This document shows positions 10,801-20,702 of a stretch of DNA of 64,000 bases, in pieces. Position 1 is the first letter of the stretch. Each line of letters begins with the position of its first letter. A program made the position numbers and the translations under genes. Origin of the DNA: Paenibacillus pasadenensis (lineage in GTDB: Bacteria; Bacillota; Bacilli; Paenibacillales; Paenibacillaceae); the NCBI RefSeq assembly GCF_023715725.1, contig NZ_JAMBOT010000007.1, forward strand, positions 1 to 64,000. The letters run 5' to 3'. The notes under the pieces were generated by a model. It had not been told where the DNA came from and ran no database searches. It was given only the letters and a program-made list of their open reading frames with translations.

Positions 10801-12520
10801 TGAAAATGCCCTCATACGGCACGCTTGGAAGCTTCAGCATCTGAGACACCATGTAAAGCAGCTCCACCTTAGTGAGCGCGCCTTCGCCGTCTACGACAAT
10901 TTCCGCTTGATCTTTCAGCGCTCCGTCAGCAGTCTCAACGGTAATAATCGCTGTGCCAGGGCCATTAACCGTGACAAGACCGTTCTCGTCAACTGATGCA
11001 ACCTGCGGATTGCTTGTTGTCCAGTACAGGTTTTTGTTTAATGCGTCAGCTGGAGCAATAGTTGCTTGAAGCGTAATTTTTTCGCCGATTCCAGGAGTAA
11101 GCTGCTCTTGGTTCAACGTTACGGATGCAGGAGATACGGTATTAACGATTTCCGTAAATTTAATGACCGGATCCCAGATCAAATCATCGTATCCGTTTGA
11201 TTTGTCCTTACCGCTGTTCGAGATAAAATAAATCCGGTCGCCTTTAATGACCGACACGCTCAGATCCGGGAAATCGATCTGTTGTTTAGAAGCAATCGGC
11301 TTCCATTCACCGTCGGCAACCGCTGGCCAAATCTGCGTACCGTTTTTCATAATCTTCAGCTGTGCGCCGTCGAATGTATTCTGATGAATCGTAATTTGAT
11401 GCGCTTTAATGACCATCGTTCCCGTTGCAGGGGAAATGAACGTGCGGGAAGTGTCCGCTTGCGTTCCCGGGGTCATTTCACTTCCGGAAATCCGGCCCAA
11501 ATCCCAATTTCCAGATGTTTTCCACCAGCTGTTTCCAGCAAACGTTGGAAGATCCACATATGAACTGGAGTTGAGCAGGCGATATTGGTAACGCCAGTTG
11601 TCAGCTCCTTGAGTTGCCGAAAATCCTTCGGATGCTTTAAACGCAGGGAAACCGGCGGATACAACAGTGGCGCTGTCCGTAAGTCCGCCATCCATCGTTG
11701 TAACCGTAATGACTGCCGTCCCGCTTGAAACCGCTGTCACAGAACCGTATACCACAGTCGCAACAGAAGGATTGCTGGAGGACCAGATCAGATTTTTGTT
11801 TGTCGCATTTTCAGGCGCAACTGTCGCGTTAAGCTGTACGGTATCGTCAACGTTCAGCGTCAGCTCATGCTGGTCCAACGTGACCGAAGTTGGCGAAACA
11901 GCTTCCGTTACTTCGGTATAACTCACAACGGGATCCCATGTAACATCATCCTGCCCGTTGACATGGTCTGCACCGCTATTAACGATAAAATAAATGCGGT
12001 CCCCTTGAGTTACTTGTGCCGTCAGCTCAGGGAAAGTAACCGTTTGGTTGGCATTAATTGCTTCCCACTCGCCTGTAGTCGGCCAGATTTGTGTCTCATT
12101 TTTCAAAATTTTCAGTCTTGCACCGCCATACGTACCCGGATTAATAGCAATCAGCTTGGCGGCCGATAGCTTAACCGTTCCGGATTTGGGCGCCACAAAC
12201 GTACGGGAGGTGTCTGCCTGTGAACCGGGGGTAACTTCAATGCCTGCTACCTTGCCCCAGTCCCAGTTTTGATTCGCTCTCCACCACGTGTTGCCAACAT
12301 TGGTAGGAAGATCCTTGAATTCTGACGAATTGAAAATCCGGTACTGGTATCGCCACTGGTTTGCGCCCTGCTGGTTGGAAAAACCTTCTGATGCCTTGAA
12401 CGACGGCAAAGCAGCTTCTGCGGCATATACGGCGGCATCCATTGGAAGCCGAACGCTGAACAGCAGCATCATAATCGCCAGTATACTGGCTAGTTGTCTG
12501 CGGGTACTGCCTATACTCAT
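7865..12520 (-). CDS. SLH-anchored parallel beta-helix protein, GH110-like, with duplicated N-terminal domain
   Basis: A 1551-residue exported protein with a signal peptide ending near residue 33. Two copies of an unnamed domain lie at about 38-203 and 292-456 (shared words [21 protein letters not shown]). BIG_2 immunoglobulin-like domains lie at about 207-290, 461-545 and 1270-1352, and SLH-type repeats at about 546-695. A right-handed beta-helix spans about 696-1250, and two chitinase-A-N/FnIII-like repeats (G-K-P-V-L-S ... M-N-M-W-W-G) lie at about 1361-1457 and 1458-1551. Within the helix, D930 and the pair D953-D954 match the spacing of the aspartates in GH110 alpha-1,3-galactosidases and in the 606-codon gene at 31905. 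I infer a wall-bound glycosidase or lyase acting on a galactosyl polysaccharide. A cre site lies 73 bases upstream. Confidence 0.8.
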   Translation of the reverse strand: MSIGSTRRQLASILAIMMLLFSVRLPMDAAVYAAEAALPSFKASEGFSNQQGANQWRYQYRIFNSSEFKDLPTNVGNTWWRANQNWDWGKVAGIEVTPGSQADTSRTFVAPKSGTVKLSAAKLIAINPGTYGGARLKILKNETQIWPTTGEWEAINANQTVTFPELTAQVTQGDRIYFIVNSGADHVNGQDDVTWDPVVSYTEVTEAVSPTSVTLDQHELTLNVDDTVQLNATVAPENATNKNLIWSSSNPSVATVVYGSVTAVSSGTAVITVTTMDGGLTDSATVVSAGFPAFKASEGFSATQGADNWRYQYRLLNSSSYVDLPTFAGNSWWKTSGNWDLGRISGSEMTPGTQADTSRTFISPATGTMVIKAHQITIHQNTFDGAQLKIMKNGTQIWPAVADGEWKPIASKQQIDFPDLSVSVIKGDRIYFISNSGKDKSNGYDDLIWDPVIKFTEIVNTVSPASVTLNQEQLTPGIGEKITLQATIAPADALNKNLYWTTSNPQVASVDENGLVTVNGPGTAIITVETADGALKDQAEIVVDGEGALTKVELLYMVSQMLKLPSVPYEGIFSDVTAENTSADMLQSAYDNELIDSNLIVDGKLNPNAPLTREQAASILINGYNRAMEQDAQLGDISSLSDLASISDWAVDYVKADSKLGIVATNDPYPAQFGPQASLTRMEAFDMVKRLVGVMDIQSMINAAIAAGKSKVVIPPNTYRIGEEAGNVLISISNANNLEIVADGVTVIGTKLTKALNIENSKNVKISGMVINYDPLPFTQGKVKVVAADLSYVDIELAAGYPRKLYSRLSIYDQETNFQKHGINHLWGTSAAWNEDGTVRIKLNGVGRNVDVGDPVTLAGGPGPGGIPHGVTVGGSSGIVFKNFTIHTAPGFGFLEAGSEGGTVLDGFKLIPGPPPPGGTEKPLLTAVWDGVQFKTSKKGPIVENSTIYSAGDDSFSIQSGDYGVVKAQGDEIHIVLRDGSQGVKAGDRLRDFNKNGSEAIVVSVEHVTRAAVGMDAALLQKIVSAADWTPWRFTEETYYKIKLDRQSPFQAEQFIFSPDRMANGFVFKNNDVYSPGRGMLLKAGDGLIEGNTFRGGDKAIIVSPEVVTDSHAGAANNLIIRNNKIIGTGYHHYMPWSDQSGSIGFAAGNVKSELAFDNILIEGNTFDNVNGLNLNLTGVGNATVKNNKFLKTHLTEPNNNGADKGIDPTSVILVKNAENITFSGNTIDRMGIYSTLPVNVQEPASGIVGADTGVTILNPAPLNTLSQVTLSVDSPKLQPEKTATARVSGKLSSGVPTSLIGAVVTYTSSNPNVATIDAGGKITAVAVGTTVIKATVKWNGFTVQAQDVTVKVALPLYTGAPGKPVLSSNIAQANGLKDGNYTVTMNMWWGNNGDVLKVYENGVLISTQALDDASPKAQTAKVEVKGNKNGTYTYTAELVNSLGTTKSDPLVVTVTDAAPGKPVLSHDNWDGDGSFKLTMNMWWGTNGTEYRLYENGVLIETKALTANSPSAQQAVKSLTGRAKGVYEYRIELVNAAGTTSSDVLKVNVTK

Positions 12521-12592
12521 CTAATTTTCCCTCGCTTTCAAGCTCGCAACACCCAAAAAATACTCAAGCTGTTGCCTCGCTTGGTAGTGGTT

Positions 12593-12606
12593 TTAAAGCG
12601 CTTTCA
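12593..12606. promoter_or_regulatory. Catabolite-responsive element (cre), CcpA site
   Basis: TTAAAGCGCTTTCA, or TGAAAGCGCTTTAA on the minus strand, is one base from the ideal palindromic CcpA site TGAAAGCGCTTTCA. It lies 73-86 bases upstream of the beta-helix gene start, which suggests glucose repression of that gene. Confidence 0.75.
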
Positions 12607-12654
12607 TAATCCTGAGCATCCTTCCTTCATCGATTGAATCTGGCTTTCCAGGCA

Positions 12655-12696
12655 TAGGGAAGAAGAAGGCTGCATCCGATTCCTCAGAAAGCAGCC
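12655..12696 (-). terminator. Possible terminator after the GH2 gene
   Basis: On the minus strand GGCTGC (691-696 end) pairs with GCAGCC (668-673) across a 17-base loop and is followed by TTCTTCTTCCC. The stem is short and the tail interrupted, so it may be partial, letting some transcripts continue into the beta-helix gene. Confidence 0.4.
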
Positions 12697-12749
12697 AACT
12701 CAACATGAATTATGATAAATGTTTCGGAATCAAACCACCCCCTTTAAGT

Positions 12750-12765
12750 CCAGCGTTTACGCTGG
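12750..12765. repeat. Small perfect hairpin after the GH2 stop codon
   Basis: CCAGCG-TTTA-CGCTGG forms a 6-bp stem with a 4-base loop, 20 bases past the GH2 stop. No T-run follows on either strand, so it looks like an mRNA 3' stability element rather than a terminator. Confidence 0.4.
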
Positions 12766-12784
12766 CTAGTACCGGATAATAGTT

Positions 12785-15364
12785 TTACCTGCGGGAGCCT
12801 TTAAGCTCCATGATGTCCTGCTCTTTGCTTGTCAGTTCAAGATTCAGGCGGCGGATTTGCTCTTCAAGCTTCGCAATTTCCTCCGGTTTAGCTGGAGCGC
12901 TCGCTTGTACAGGAGCTGTGTCCCATTTCGGAGCGGAAGATTTGGCTTCCGTTGCCGCTGGAACGTAGGAGGCATCAAACACAAGCGGTAGCTCTGGCGC
13001 CGTGGAACGCAGCGTGATGACATCCGACTTCAGTCCATGGATGCTCGCTTTAACACGGATTTCACCCGGCTCGGTCGTAGCGCGGACAAAAACCGTTGCG
13101 ATACCAAATTGCGTTTTCATCGGATTCATCCCAGGAACCGGACCTTCGATAATTTCGGCAGGACCTTCGACTTCGAAATGCACAAACTCGTCAGCCAGCA
13201 CTTTTGGGACGCCTTTGTGATCGACGAGCACAGCGCGAACCGGTACGAAGTCGGAACCGTCTGCTGTAAGGGCAACATTGACGTCATCCACTTCCAGCTT
13301 GACGCCTGCCAGCCACTCCGAGTAGGTTTTTACCTCGCGGCAGACTACTTCTCCTCCGATAAGGCCTTCGGCAATCATTTTGATCTCGCCCGTTCTGTTC
13401 CGCCATTTGCTCGAAATGACGTGGAAATCGAACACATCCGGGAACACGATCGGCGGATGAGGAACATCCGTGCCCGATTCAGGCTTCAGCGTGCCGACAA
13501 CTTCGCCAAGCCAGGTCAGACGAACCTCTTCACAGTTAGTAAATACGGTAACGTCGCTTCCCGACACCTGCGAAATCTCATGCGCAATATACACCATCGG
13601 ACCGGTATTGATGCCGTTCAGCTTGTAGTCCGGAGCGTACTGGCTCTTGAACAGATAGAACGAGTAACGCGGCAGACGGAATACGTCCAGAACGCCTCCG
13701 AAGAACGGATCCGGATGGTAGCCGCGCTGATGGTCGATTCCGCACCAGAGCGTTGCGCCGATCCGTTTTGGCGGAGTGTTATAAATGTCCTTCAGGTCAT
13801 GTGCGCGTACACGTGACTGGTTAAGCATCGCTTGCTCGCCCCACTCCCGCTTAACACGCGTCATCGCGTTCTGGGAACCGAAGTTGTCTACCTCTCCGCC
13901 ATCGCCGTATTCGCGGGTTAGAGAGCATTTTTCATCTTCCATGCTGCCATGGTAGTAGAAATCAAATCCGGCCAGCTTTGCCCCGTCGACGTCTGCACAG
14001 GTGAATGCGCCTGGGAAAGGGAACTCCTCGTGAACGACACGATGCAGCTCCTTCAGCATTGAAATCGGCTGATCTTCCGTTTCGTTCAGCGCCGTCTCCC
14101 ACAGCAGCACGGCAGGACGGTTGCGGTCGCGGCGTACCATAGCACGAGTATCCTCAATAACTCTTTGTTCAAAAATCGGATTCTCATGGTTGTAAAATTG
14201 CCAGCCAGGCGTTGCTACCGTTACGAGCAGTCCAAGCTCGTCGCACGCATCCATGAACGCCGGATCAAGCGGATAGTGAGCAGCGCGCACAACGTTGGAG
14301 CCGCCTTCCCGCAGCAGCACGGCATCACGCCATTGACCCGAGTTCGGCAGCGCATTGCCGACATAAGCGTAATCCTGATGGCGGTTTACGCCGCTCAGCT
14401 TGTAGCCGATGAATTTTTTGTTTACGAACAGGCCGTCATCTCCGCGCATTTCAAACAGGCGAATGCCGAAACGGGTTCTGAAGCTGTCCACAATTTTCAC
14501 GTCTTCCAGCACCTCGGTGCGGATGAAGTGCAGGTATGGATCGTCCGGATGCCAAAGATGAGCGTTTTTCACCGAAAGCTGCTGTTCAAACGCCTTCGCC
14601 TCGCCAGGCTGCAGCTCCGCCGACTCTTCCTTAACAAGCAGCACGCTGCCTTCCATGTTTTCCAGAATAGTGCGCAGAGTGAACCGGCGGCTAGCCGTTC
14701 CCTCATTGATCACTTCCGTTCTCACCGCAAGCTCGGCACGATCATCTTCCGCGTCCTCAACGGCTACGAATACGCCGCCGCCGGCAATCGTTTCGCTCAA
14801 AAGATCATGCGTCACATGGAGGGACTCCGTTTCGATCAGGTACACATCGCGGTAAATACCGCCAAGATACGTGAAGTCGAGGTATTCCTGCGGTTTGCCC
14901 GGCGGGTACAGCGGATCGTTGGAGTTGTCGGCGCGAACAGCGATAATATTGTCCCCGTCATGGCGCACCAGCTCCGTAATATCGGCTGCAAAAGGCAGGT
15001 AACCGCCAAGATGTTGAGCTACGCTTTGTCCATTGATCCAAACGTCGCCGATGCCCATAACGGCTTCAAAATAAACGACAACACGTTTGGTTTTCATCGA
15101 TTCCGGAAGAGTGAAACGCTTGCGATACCAAGCGACCCCTTGATAGTTTCTCATTCCGCTTGCGTTTTCGCCGAGAATTTCGAGACCGTGCGGAAGAGCC
15201 GCTGCCTCCCAGTCGCTATCGTCAAAACTTTCGTTCTGCGCCCCTACTGCGTCGCCTTTGCGAAAGCGCCAACCCGGATTGAAGTTAAATACTTGCCTTG
15301 GGCTTCCTTCAATTCCGTAAAACCCGGCTGTGGAATATTGCGGTACTTTCGTTTCGTCTCTCAT
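12785..15364 (-). CDS. Glycoside hydrolase family 2 enzyme (beta-galactosidase-like)
   Basis: An 859-residue protein without a signal peptide, so cytoplasmic. The GH2 layout is visible: sugar-binding jelly-roll (about 25-180), immunoglobulin-like domain (about 185-300) and TIM barrel (about 300-610), then C-terminal beta domains and a short coiled-coil tail. Candidate catalytic residues are E428 as acid/base (N-R-P-A-V-L-L-W ... L-N-E, the family's N-E motif) and E485 as nucleophile (T-R-E-Y-G-D). It lies 44 bases after the binding-protein cluster, so it should cleave imported oligosaccharides. Beta-galactosidase is the first guess next to GH110 genes, but beta-glucuronidase or beta-mannosidase cannot be excluded. 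Confidence 0.85.
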   Translation of the reverse strand: MRDETKVPQYSTAGFYGIEGSPRQVFNFNPGWRFRKGDAVGAQNESFDDSDWEAAALPHGLEILGENASGMRNYQGVAWYRKRFTLPESMKTKRVVVYFEAVMGIGDVWINGQSVAQHLGGYLPFAADITELVRHDGDNIIAVRADNSNDPLYPPGKPQEYLDFTYLGGIYRDVYLIETESLHVTHDLLSETIAGGGVFVAVEDAEDDRAELAVRTEVINEGTASRRFTLRTILENMEGSVLLVKEESAELQPGEAKAFEQQLSVKNAHLWHPDDPYLHFIRTEVLEDVKIVDSFRTRFGIRLFEMRGDDGLFVNKKFIGYKLSGVNRHQDYAYVGNALPNSGQWRDAVLLREGGSNVVRAAHYPLDPAFMDACDELGLLVTVATPGWQFYNHENPIFEQRVIEDTRAMVRRDRNRPAVLLWETALNETEDQPISMLKELHRVVHEEFPFPGAFTCADVDGAKLAGFDFYYHGSMEDEKCSLTREYGDGGEVDNFGSQNAMTRVKREWGEQAMLNQSRVRAHDLKDIYNTPPKRIGATLWCGIDHQRGYHPDPFFGGVLDVFRLPRYSFYLFKSQYAPDYKLNGINTGPMVYIAHEISQVSGSDVTVFTNCEEVRLTWLGEVVGTLKPESGTDVPHPPIVFPDVFDFHVISSKWRNRTGEIKMIAEGLIGGEVVCREVKTYSEWLAGVKLEVDDVNVALTADGSDFVPVRAVLVDHKGVPKVLADEFVHFEVEGPAEIIEGPVPGMNPMKTQFGIATVFVRATTEPGEIRVKASIHGLKSDVITLRSTAPELPLVFDASYVPAATEAKSSAPKWDTAPVQASAPAKPEEIAKLEEQIRRLNLELTSKEQDIMELKGSRR

Positions 15365-15408
15365 TCTTCACTCACTCCTCTTTATTCGTTAAAGAATTTG
15401 ATTCTCTG

Positions 15409-16761
15409 CTAATCCAGTCCCAGCTCTTCGCGCAGCTTCGGTGCAACCTCGTTATAATGCTGCGCCTGGTCAAAAATTGCCTTGTTTAAGTCTTTGCCTT
15501 CCCTAAACGCATCCAGAGTTTCGCCGTCCCACCAGTTAATGTATTGATCCGATCCGACAATTGGTCCGCCTGCCATCATCTCAACGGCTGTTACAGCATT
15601 AATGTTGGTGCCTTTCCAGATCGGGGTTTCCAGCAGAACCTGCTTCAGTTCCTCGTCTTCCGTCAGTGGAAAGTCGCCATTTAACATCATTAATTTTTGG
15701 GCTTCCATCGTGTGCATAAACGACAGGAATTTCACCGCTTCTTCCGGGTATTTGGAAGCCTTCAATACGCCGATCCCGGTAGCGACGTTAATGCCAATCT
15801 GCTTCGCCTGGCCTTTTGGAAGCGGAAGGACGTCCCAGTTGAACTTGGCCTTTTCCTTCATGTTTTTGCCTTCCCATACTCCATGGACTTCAAAGGCGAC
15901 CTTTCCGGCTAGCCACTCTATTCCTTCCTTCTCAGTCTTCTCCCATGTTGCTCTCGAACCGTCGACCCTCGAAAAATCAGCGAGCCATTCGATATCTCTG
16001 CGCGCTTCCGGTGTCGTCAATGTGCTTTGTTTATTGTCCGCATCCATAAAGTTCAGATTGGCCGCGCTTCCGTTGGAAACTCCCAGTGCGCTGGCAATCG
16101 AATTAATATTGAAGGGACCGTAGGCAACTCCATACTCGCTATCACTTGGCTTAGTTACTTTTTTGGCAATTTCACGGTAGTCGTCCCATGTCCAATCGTT
16201 TTTTGGCATATCAATGCCATTTTTGGCCAGGAGGTCCTTGTTGACGTAAATGACAATAGGGTTTTCTGCCCTCGGAAGACCGAGCTGTGCCTCCTTGTAC
16301 TGCAGGCCCGGCAGTGAGTTTTTAGGGATTTTTGCCAAACTGAGAACCGGATCGGATTTCATATAAGGAGTCAGGTCCAGCAGCAGTTCGTCTTTTCCAA
16401 ATGGAATAACATCCTGCACCCAGGTAATGTCAGCAGGAGTGCCGGCCGCTTGCAGAGCTGCAATTTTCTCCATCACATCGCCCAGACCGCCGCCTTTGGC
16501 TTGCTCGATCTGAATCTTGATGTTCGGATTTTGCTCGGTGAACAGATCCAGCATTTTTTGCTCGCCTTCGCTAACTCCAGAACCGCGCACATAACGCAGT
16601 GTAATCGGTTCGCCGTCTCCGGTCGCCTTTTTATCTCCTGTTTCTACCGATGGACTGTTCTCGCTTGTATTAGCAGTGGTAGCAGAAGTAGGACCGTTTT
16701 GGGAACATGCAGCCAGCGTCAGCATACTTAAAATCAGCAGGCTTACCTTCTTGTTCAACAT
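15409..16761 (-). CDS. Sugar ABC transporter solute-binding lipoprotein (paralogue 1)
   Basis: A 450-residue family 1 extracellular sugar-binding protein. The start at 16761 is chosen because GGGAGG precedes it and the protein then begins with a lipoprotein signal, M-L-N-K-K ... L-T-L-A-A-C, with the lipidated cysteine at residue 19. A longer in-frame start would bury this signal. It is the most diverged of three tandem paralogues; all share the blocks R-Y-V-R-G-S, L-F-T-E-Q-N-P and G-T-P-A-D. It should deliver oligosaccharide to the permeases at 19731-21643 and may have a different ligand preference from the other two. Confidence 0.9.
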   Translation of the reverse strand: MLNKKVSLLILSMLTLAACSQNGPTSATTANTSENSPSVETGDKKATGDGEPITLRYVRGSGVSEGEQKMLDLFTEQNPNIKIQIEQAKGGGLGDVMEKIAALQAAGTPADITWVQDVIPFGKDELLLDLTPYMKSDPVLSLAKIPKNSLPGLQYKEAQLGLPRAENPIVIYVNKDLLAKNGIDMPKNDWTWDDYREIAKKVTKPSDSEYGVAYGPFNINSIASALGVSNGSAANLNFMDADNKQSTLTTPEARRDIEWLADFSRVDGSRATWEKTEKEGIEWLAGKVAFEVHGVWEGKNMKEKAKFNWDVLPLPKGQAKQIGINVATGIGVLKASKYPEEAVKFLSFMHTMEAQKLMMLNGDFPLTEDEELKQVLLETPIWKGTNINAVTAVEMMAGGPIVGSDQYINWWDGETLDAFREGKDLNKAIFDQAQHYNEVAPKLREELGLD

Positions 16762-16822
16762 GTTTATTTCCTCCCAAAATGTACTCTCTTCGCTTCCTTG
16801 GTGGAGCACCTGAAAATTTCGT

Positions 16823-18196
16823 TTACTCCAGACCAAACTCTTGACGAAGCTTCAGCGTTGCCTCGTTGAAGTGCGCCGCTTGATCAAAAATCGGTTTGTT
16901 CAAATCTTTGCCTTCTTTAAACGCATGCTGCACGTCGTCGCTCCACCATTGAACGTATTGATCCGCGCCTACGATCGCACCAACCGGCTCTGCTCTCATT
17001 TCTACACCGATTGTGGCCAGAATGTTTGTGCCTTTCCAGATCGGCGTTTCCGTCAGCGCTTGTTTCAGCTCCTCGTCTTCCGTCAGCGGGAAGTCGCCGT
17101 TTTGCATACCTAGCTTTTGAGCTTCCATCGTGTGCATGAACGACAGGAACTTCACAGCTGCATCCGGGTTCGCAGACGCTTTCAGAATGCCGATACCCGT
17201 GCCGACGTTATATCCGATTTGTTTCACTTTGCCTTTTGGCAGCGGCAGAACATCCCAGTTGAATTTCGCCTTTTCACGTTTGTTGCGGCCTTCCCACGCG
17301 CCGTGAATCTCAAACGCTACGTTGCCGTTCATCCAGTCCGTACCGGTTTTCTCGATGACTTCCCAAGAACCGATGGAGTGATCGACACGCTGCAGATCGG
17401 CGATCCACTCGATGTCGCGTCTTGCTTCCGGTGTCGTCAGCTTGCTTTGCTTCCAGTCCGCATCCATGAAGTACAGGTTTTCGGACGTTCCGTTGGCTAC
17501 GCCCAGTACGCCTGCAGTAATGATGGAATTGAAGTGGCCGTATGCGATGCCGTACTCGCCCTCATCCGGCTTTGTCACTTTTTTGGCGATGTTGCGGTAG
17601 TCATCCCAGGTCCAGTCGTTTTTCGGCATATCGATGCCATTTTTGGCCAACAAATCTTTGTTTACGTACAAAATGATCGGGTTTTCCGCACGCGGCAGCG
17701 CCACTTGCTGTCCTTTGAATTGAAGCGCCTTCAAAGAACTTTCCGGAATTTTTGCCGTGCTTAGCACCGGGTCCGATGTCATGTATGGCGTGAGGTCGAC
17801 AAGAAGTTCGTCCTTCACAAACGGAAGGATATCCTGCACCCAGATCAGATCCGCTGGCGTTCCGGCTGCTTGCAGCGCCGCCGCTTTTTCCAGCATGTCA
17901 TTCAGGCCGCCGCCTTTGGCTTGCTCGATCTGGATTTTGATGTTCGGGTTTTGCTCTGTGAACAGGTCCAGTGCTTTTTGCTCGTTCGGGCTAACGCCGG
18001 AACCGCGCACATAACGCAGCGTAATCGGTTCGCCGGATGCTTCCGGCGCCTTGCTCGGTTCTACCGATGCGCTCGGTTGCGGTGAAGCTGTACCGGAATT
18101 GTTAGCTGGCGCCGAGTTGTTGGAGCAAGCGCTTAATACTAGCGAGGAACCCATCACTAAACTTACGAGCATTGTACCCATTTTCTTTTTGTTCAT
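16823..18196 (-). CDS. Sugar ABC transporter solute-binding lipoprotein (paralogue 2)
   Basis: A 457-residue binding lipoprotein. The ATG at 18196 has GGGAGGG seven bases upstream; an ATG five codons earlier overlaps that ribosome site and is unlikely. The lipobox is V-L-S-A-C, with cysteine 24. It is almost the same protein as paralogue 3 along its whole length, including long identical stretches such as the G-V-E-M-R-A-E-P-V-G-A-I-V-G-A-D region, so the pair is a recent tandem duplication. A strong hairpin lies between the two genes. Confidence 0.9.
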   Translation of the reverse strand: MNKKKMGTMLVSLVMGSSLVLSACSNNSAPANNSGTASPQPSASVEPSKAPEASGEPITLRYVRGSGVSPNEQKALDLFTEQNPNIKIQIEQAKGGGLNDMLEKAAALQAAGTPADLIWVQDILPFVKDELLVDLTPYMTSDPVLSTAKIPESSLKALQFKGQQVALPRAENPIILYVNKDLLAKNGIDMPKNDWTWDDYRNIAKKVTKPDEGEYGIAYGHFNSIITAGVLGVANGTSENLYFMDADWKQSKLTTPEARRDIEWIADLQRVDHSIGSWEVIEKTGTDWMNGNVAFEIHGAWEGRNKREKAKFNWDVLPLPKGKVKQIGYNVGTGIGILKASANPDAAVKFLSFMHTMEAQKLGMQNGDFPLTEDEELKQALTETPIWKGTNILATIGVEMRAEPVGAIVGADQYVQWWSDDVQHAFKEGKDLNKPIFDQAAHFNEATLKLRQEFGLE

Positions 18197-18235
18197 TGTC
18201 GACCCTCCCATTTTGTTGGCCCTTCGTATATAACT

Positions 18236-18286
18236 GTCCGGTGAAAACTATGCCTTACCTCGGCTACGCTCTGATTTTCACCGGAC
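18236..18286. repeat. Intercistronic stem-loop between binding-protein genes
   Basis: The 12-base arms GTCCGGTGAAAA and TTTTCACCGGAC are perfect complements around a 27-base loop. No T-run follows on the minus strand. Hairpins placed like this after a binding-protein gene often protect mRNA and raise its yield over the permeases. Confidence 0.7.
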
Positions 18287-18307
18287 TCTGATTCTCTTTC
18301 TGTACCG

Positions 18308-19675
18308 TTATTGCAGACCTAGCTCTTGACGAAGCTTCAGCGTTGCCTCGTTGAAGTGCGCCGCTTGATCAAAGATCGGTTTGTTCAAGTCTTTGCCTTC
18401 CTTGAACGCATGCTGCACGTCGTCGCTCCACCATTGAACGTATTGATCCGCGCCTACAATCGCACCGACCGGCTCCGCTCTCATTTCAACGCCGATTGTC
18501 GCCAGAATGTTCGTGCCTTTCCAGATCGGCGTTTCAACCAGCGCTTGTTTCAGCTCCTCGTCTTCCGTCAGCGGGAAGTCGCCGTTCGCCATGCCCAGCT
18601 TTTGGGCTTCCATCGTATGCATGAACGACAGGAACTTCGCAGCCGCATCCGGGTTTGCAGACGCTTTCAGAATGCCGATGCCCGTACCGACGTTGTAACC
18701 GATTTGTTTCACTTTGCCTTTTGGCAGCGGCAGGACATCCCAGTTGAATTTAGCTTTTTCTCTTCTGTTCTTTCCTTCCCACACGCCGTGGATTTCAAAG
18801 GCGACGTTGCCGCTCATCCAACCCGTGCCGGACTTCTCCAGCACTTCCCATGCTCCGATGGAATGATCGACACGCTGCAGATCGGCGATCCACTCGATGT
18901 CGCGTCTTGCTTCCGGCGTCGTCAGCTTGCTTTGCTTCCAGTCCGCATCCATGAAGTACAGGTTCTCGGACGATCCGTTGGCTACGCCAAGTACGCCAGC
19001 GGTAATGATGGAATTAAAATGGCCGTACGCGATGCCGTACTCGCCCTCATCGGGCTTAGTCACTTGTTTTGCAATGTTGCGGTAATCGTCCCAAGTCCAG
19101 TCGTTTTTCGGCATATCGATGCCGTTTTTCGCAAGCAGGTCTTTATTTACAAATATAATGATCGGGTTTTCCGCACGCGGCAGCGCCACCTGCTTCCCAT
19201 TGAATTGAAGCGCCTTCAAAGAACTATCCGGGATTTTTGCCGTGCTCAGCACCGGGTCCGATGTCATATATGGCGTGAGGTCGACAAGCAGTTCGTCCTT
19301 CACAAACGGAAGGATATCCTGTACCCAGATCAGATCCGCTGGCGTTCCGGCTGCTTGCAGCGCCGCTGCTTTTTCCAGCATGTCATTCACGCCGCCGCCT
19401 TTAGCCTGCTCAATCTGGATTTTGATGCTCGGGTTCTGCTCCGTAAAGAGATCCAGCATCTTCTGCTCGTTCTCGCTTACGGCCGAACCGCGAACATAAC
19501 GCAGCGTGACGGGATCGGAGGACGGCGCCTTGCTCGGTTCAACCGATGCGCTCGGCTGGGGTGAAGCTGCGCCGGAGTTGTTAGCCGGCGCCGAGTTGTT
19601 GGAACATGCGCTTAAAACAAGCGAGGAACCCATTATCAAGCTTACGAGCATCGTGCTTAATTTCTTTTTGTTCAT
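18308..19675 (-). CDS. Sugar ABC transporter solute-binding lipoprotein (paralogue 3)
   Basis: A 455-residue binding lipoprotein, first of the tandem set in transcription order. GGAGG lies eight bases before the ATG at 19675; the ATG two codons earlier is too close to it. The lipobox V-L-S-A-C gives cysteine 24, followed by a low-complexity N/S/A/P linker. The gene starts 55 bases after the permease stop at 19731 with no terminator between, so it belongs to the same operon. Confidence 0.9.
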   Translation of the reverse strand: MNKKKLSTMLVSLIMGSSLVLSACSNNSAPANNSGAASPQPSASVEPSKAPSSDPVTLRYVRGSAVSENEQKMLDLFTEQNPSIKIQIEQAKGGGVNDMLEKAAALQAAGTPADLIWVQDILPFVKDELLVDLTPYMTSDPVLSTAKIPDSSLKALQFNGKQVALPRAENPIIIFVNKDLLAKNGIDMPKNDWTWDDYRNIAKQVTKPDEGEYGIAYGHFNSIITAGVLGVANGSSENLYFMDADWKQSKLTTPEARRDIEWIADLQRVDHSIGAWEVLEKSGTGWMSGNVAFEIHGVWEGKNRREKAKFNWDVLPLPKGKVKQIGYNVGTGIGILKASANPDAAAKFLSFMHTMEAQKLGMANGDFPLTEDEELKQALVETPIWKGTNILATIGVEMRAEPVGAIVGADQYVQWWSDDVQHAFKEGKDLNKPIFDQAAHFNEATLKLRQELGLQ

Positions 19676-19730
19676 GTCCATGACCTCCGCTTGAATTTTA
19701 TATTGTGAATTGATATTTAACTTTCAAATA

Positions 19731-20702
19731 TCAATCAACCACCCCAGTGCGTTCGATCCCTTCAACAAACCAGCGCTGCGCTACCATATAAAGAAGCAGC
19801 GGCGGAAACACAATCAGAAACGCTCCTGCCATCTTTGTGCCTTCTGTTACCGGATTAAGCGCCTTTGCTTCGGCAACCGGGTTTGGCCCGTAGATGACGG
19901 TTTCAAGAGAGCCTAGCCGGATGGAGAGCGGCGTAAAATCGTTGATAAGGAAAAAGGACGTTAAGTAGAACTCGTTCCAATACCAAACGAAGGAGAACAG
20001 AAACACGACGAGACAGGCCGGAAGCGACAACGGCATGATGATGCGGAAAAACATGCGGATTACTGTAGCTCCGTCAATAAGCGCGGCTTCTTCCAGCGCC
20101 TTCGGCAGCGATCTGAAAAATTGCCTGAAGATGATGATGAAAAGTGCGCTTTTTAAACCTTGGCCGAACAACGCCGGGATAAGAAAAACAAACGGCGTAT
20201 TCAGCCAGCCCAGCTTACTGAAGATGACATAGAGCGGGATGATAATAATTTGCGGCGGGATCAGAAAGGTCAGGAAGACGAGTCCGAAAAAGATGCTCTT
20301 TCCCGGAAACTTCAGCCTAGCCAAAGCGTAGCCTGTCATGCCGCAAACAAGCACCTGAATTAAAGAGCCGAACAGAGCAATTGTTGTTGTATTCAGCAGC
20401 GACTCCGGATATTTCAATCCTTTGAAAGCCCGCTCCAGGTTGCTCCAGTCGATGGAACGCGGAATCCATTTTACGGTAGGATCCAGCAAATCCGTTAAAT
20501 CCTTGAGCATCGTCGTAATCATGTAGAAGAATGGCTGGAGGTACAGGAACGCTACGATCGATAACAGGTAATAGATGAAAATTTTGGCCAGCCAGCCGTC
20601 GTTCATGTGCTGCCCCAGGACGAGCATCTTGATCTTCTGGGCCTTTCTTCCTTCCAGGAAGGACCGAACCGACCTCTTGTTCGGAGTCAATTCTGCCTTC
20701 AT
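19731..20702 (-). CDS. Sugar ABC transporter permease, MalG type
   Basis: A 323-residue inner-membrane permease with six predicted helices and the EAA loop E-E-A-A-L-I-D-G-A, which docks the ATPase. The ATG at 20702 is preferred: AGGAGG lies eight bases upstream and the start overlaps the previous stop as ATGA. Upstream in-frame codons read as spurious, basic sequence. It pairs with the 314-residue permease just before it and the lipoproteins just after. Confidence 0.9.
   Translation of the reverse strand: MKAELTPNKRSVRSFLEGRKAQKIKMLVLGQHMNDGWLAKIFIYYLLSIVAFLYLQPFFYMITTMLKDLTDLLDPTVKWIPRSIDWSNLERAFKGLKYPESLLNTTTIALFGSLIQVLVCGMTGYALARLKFPGKSIFFGLVFLTFLIPPQIIIIPLYVIFSKLGWLNTPFVFLIPALFGQGLKSALFIIIFRQFFRSLPKALEEAALIDGATVIRMFFRIIMPLSLPACLVVFLFSFVWYWNEFYLTSFFLINDFTPLSIRLGSLETVIYGPNPVAEAKALNPVTEGTKMAGAFLIVFPPLLLYMVAQRWFVEGIERTGVVD

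Noticed and set aside
14165..15412. A 415-codon open frame on the plus strand
   Set aside because: It lies wholly antisense to the GH2 gene, whose domains and catalytic motifs are clear. The antisense product is Arg/His-rich and has no recognisable domain.
18326..19564. A 412-codon open frame on the plus strand
   Set aside because: Antisense shadow of binding-protein paralogue 3; a similar shadow faces paralogue 2. Codon bias on the coding strand explains it.
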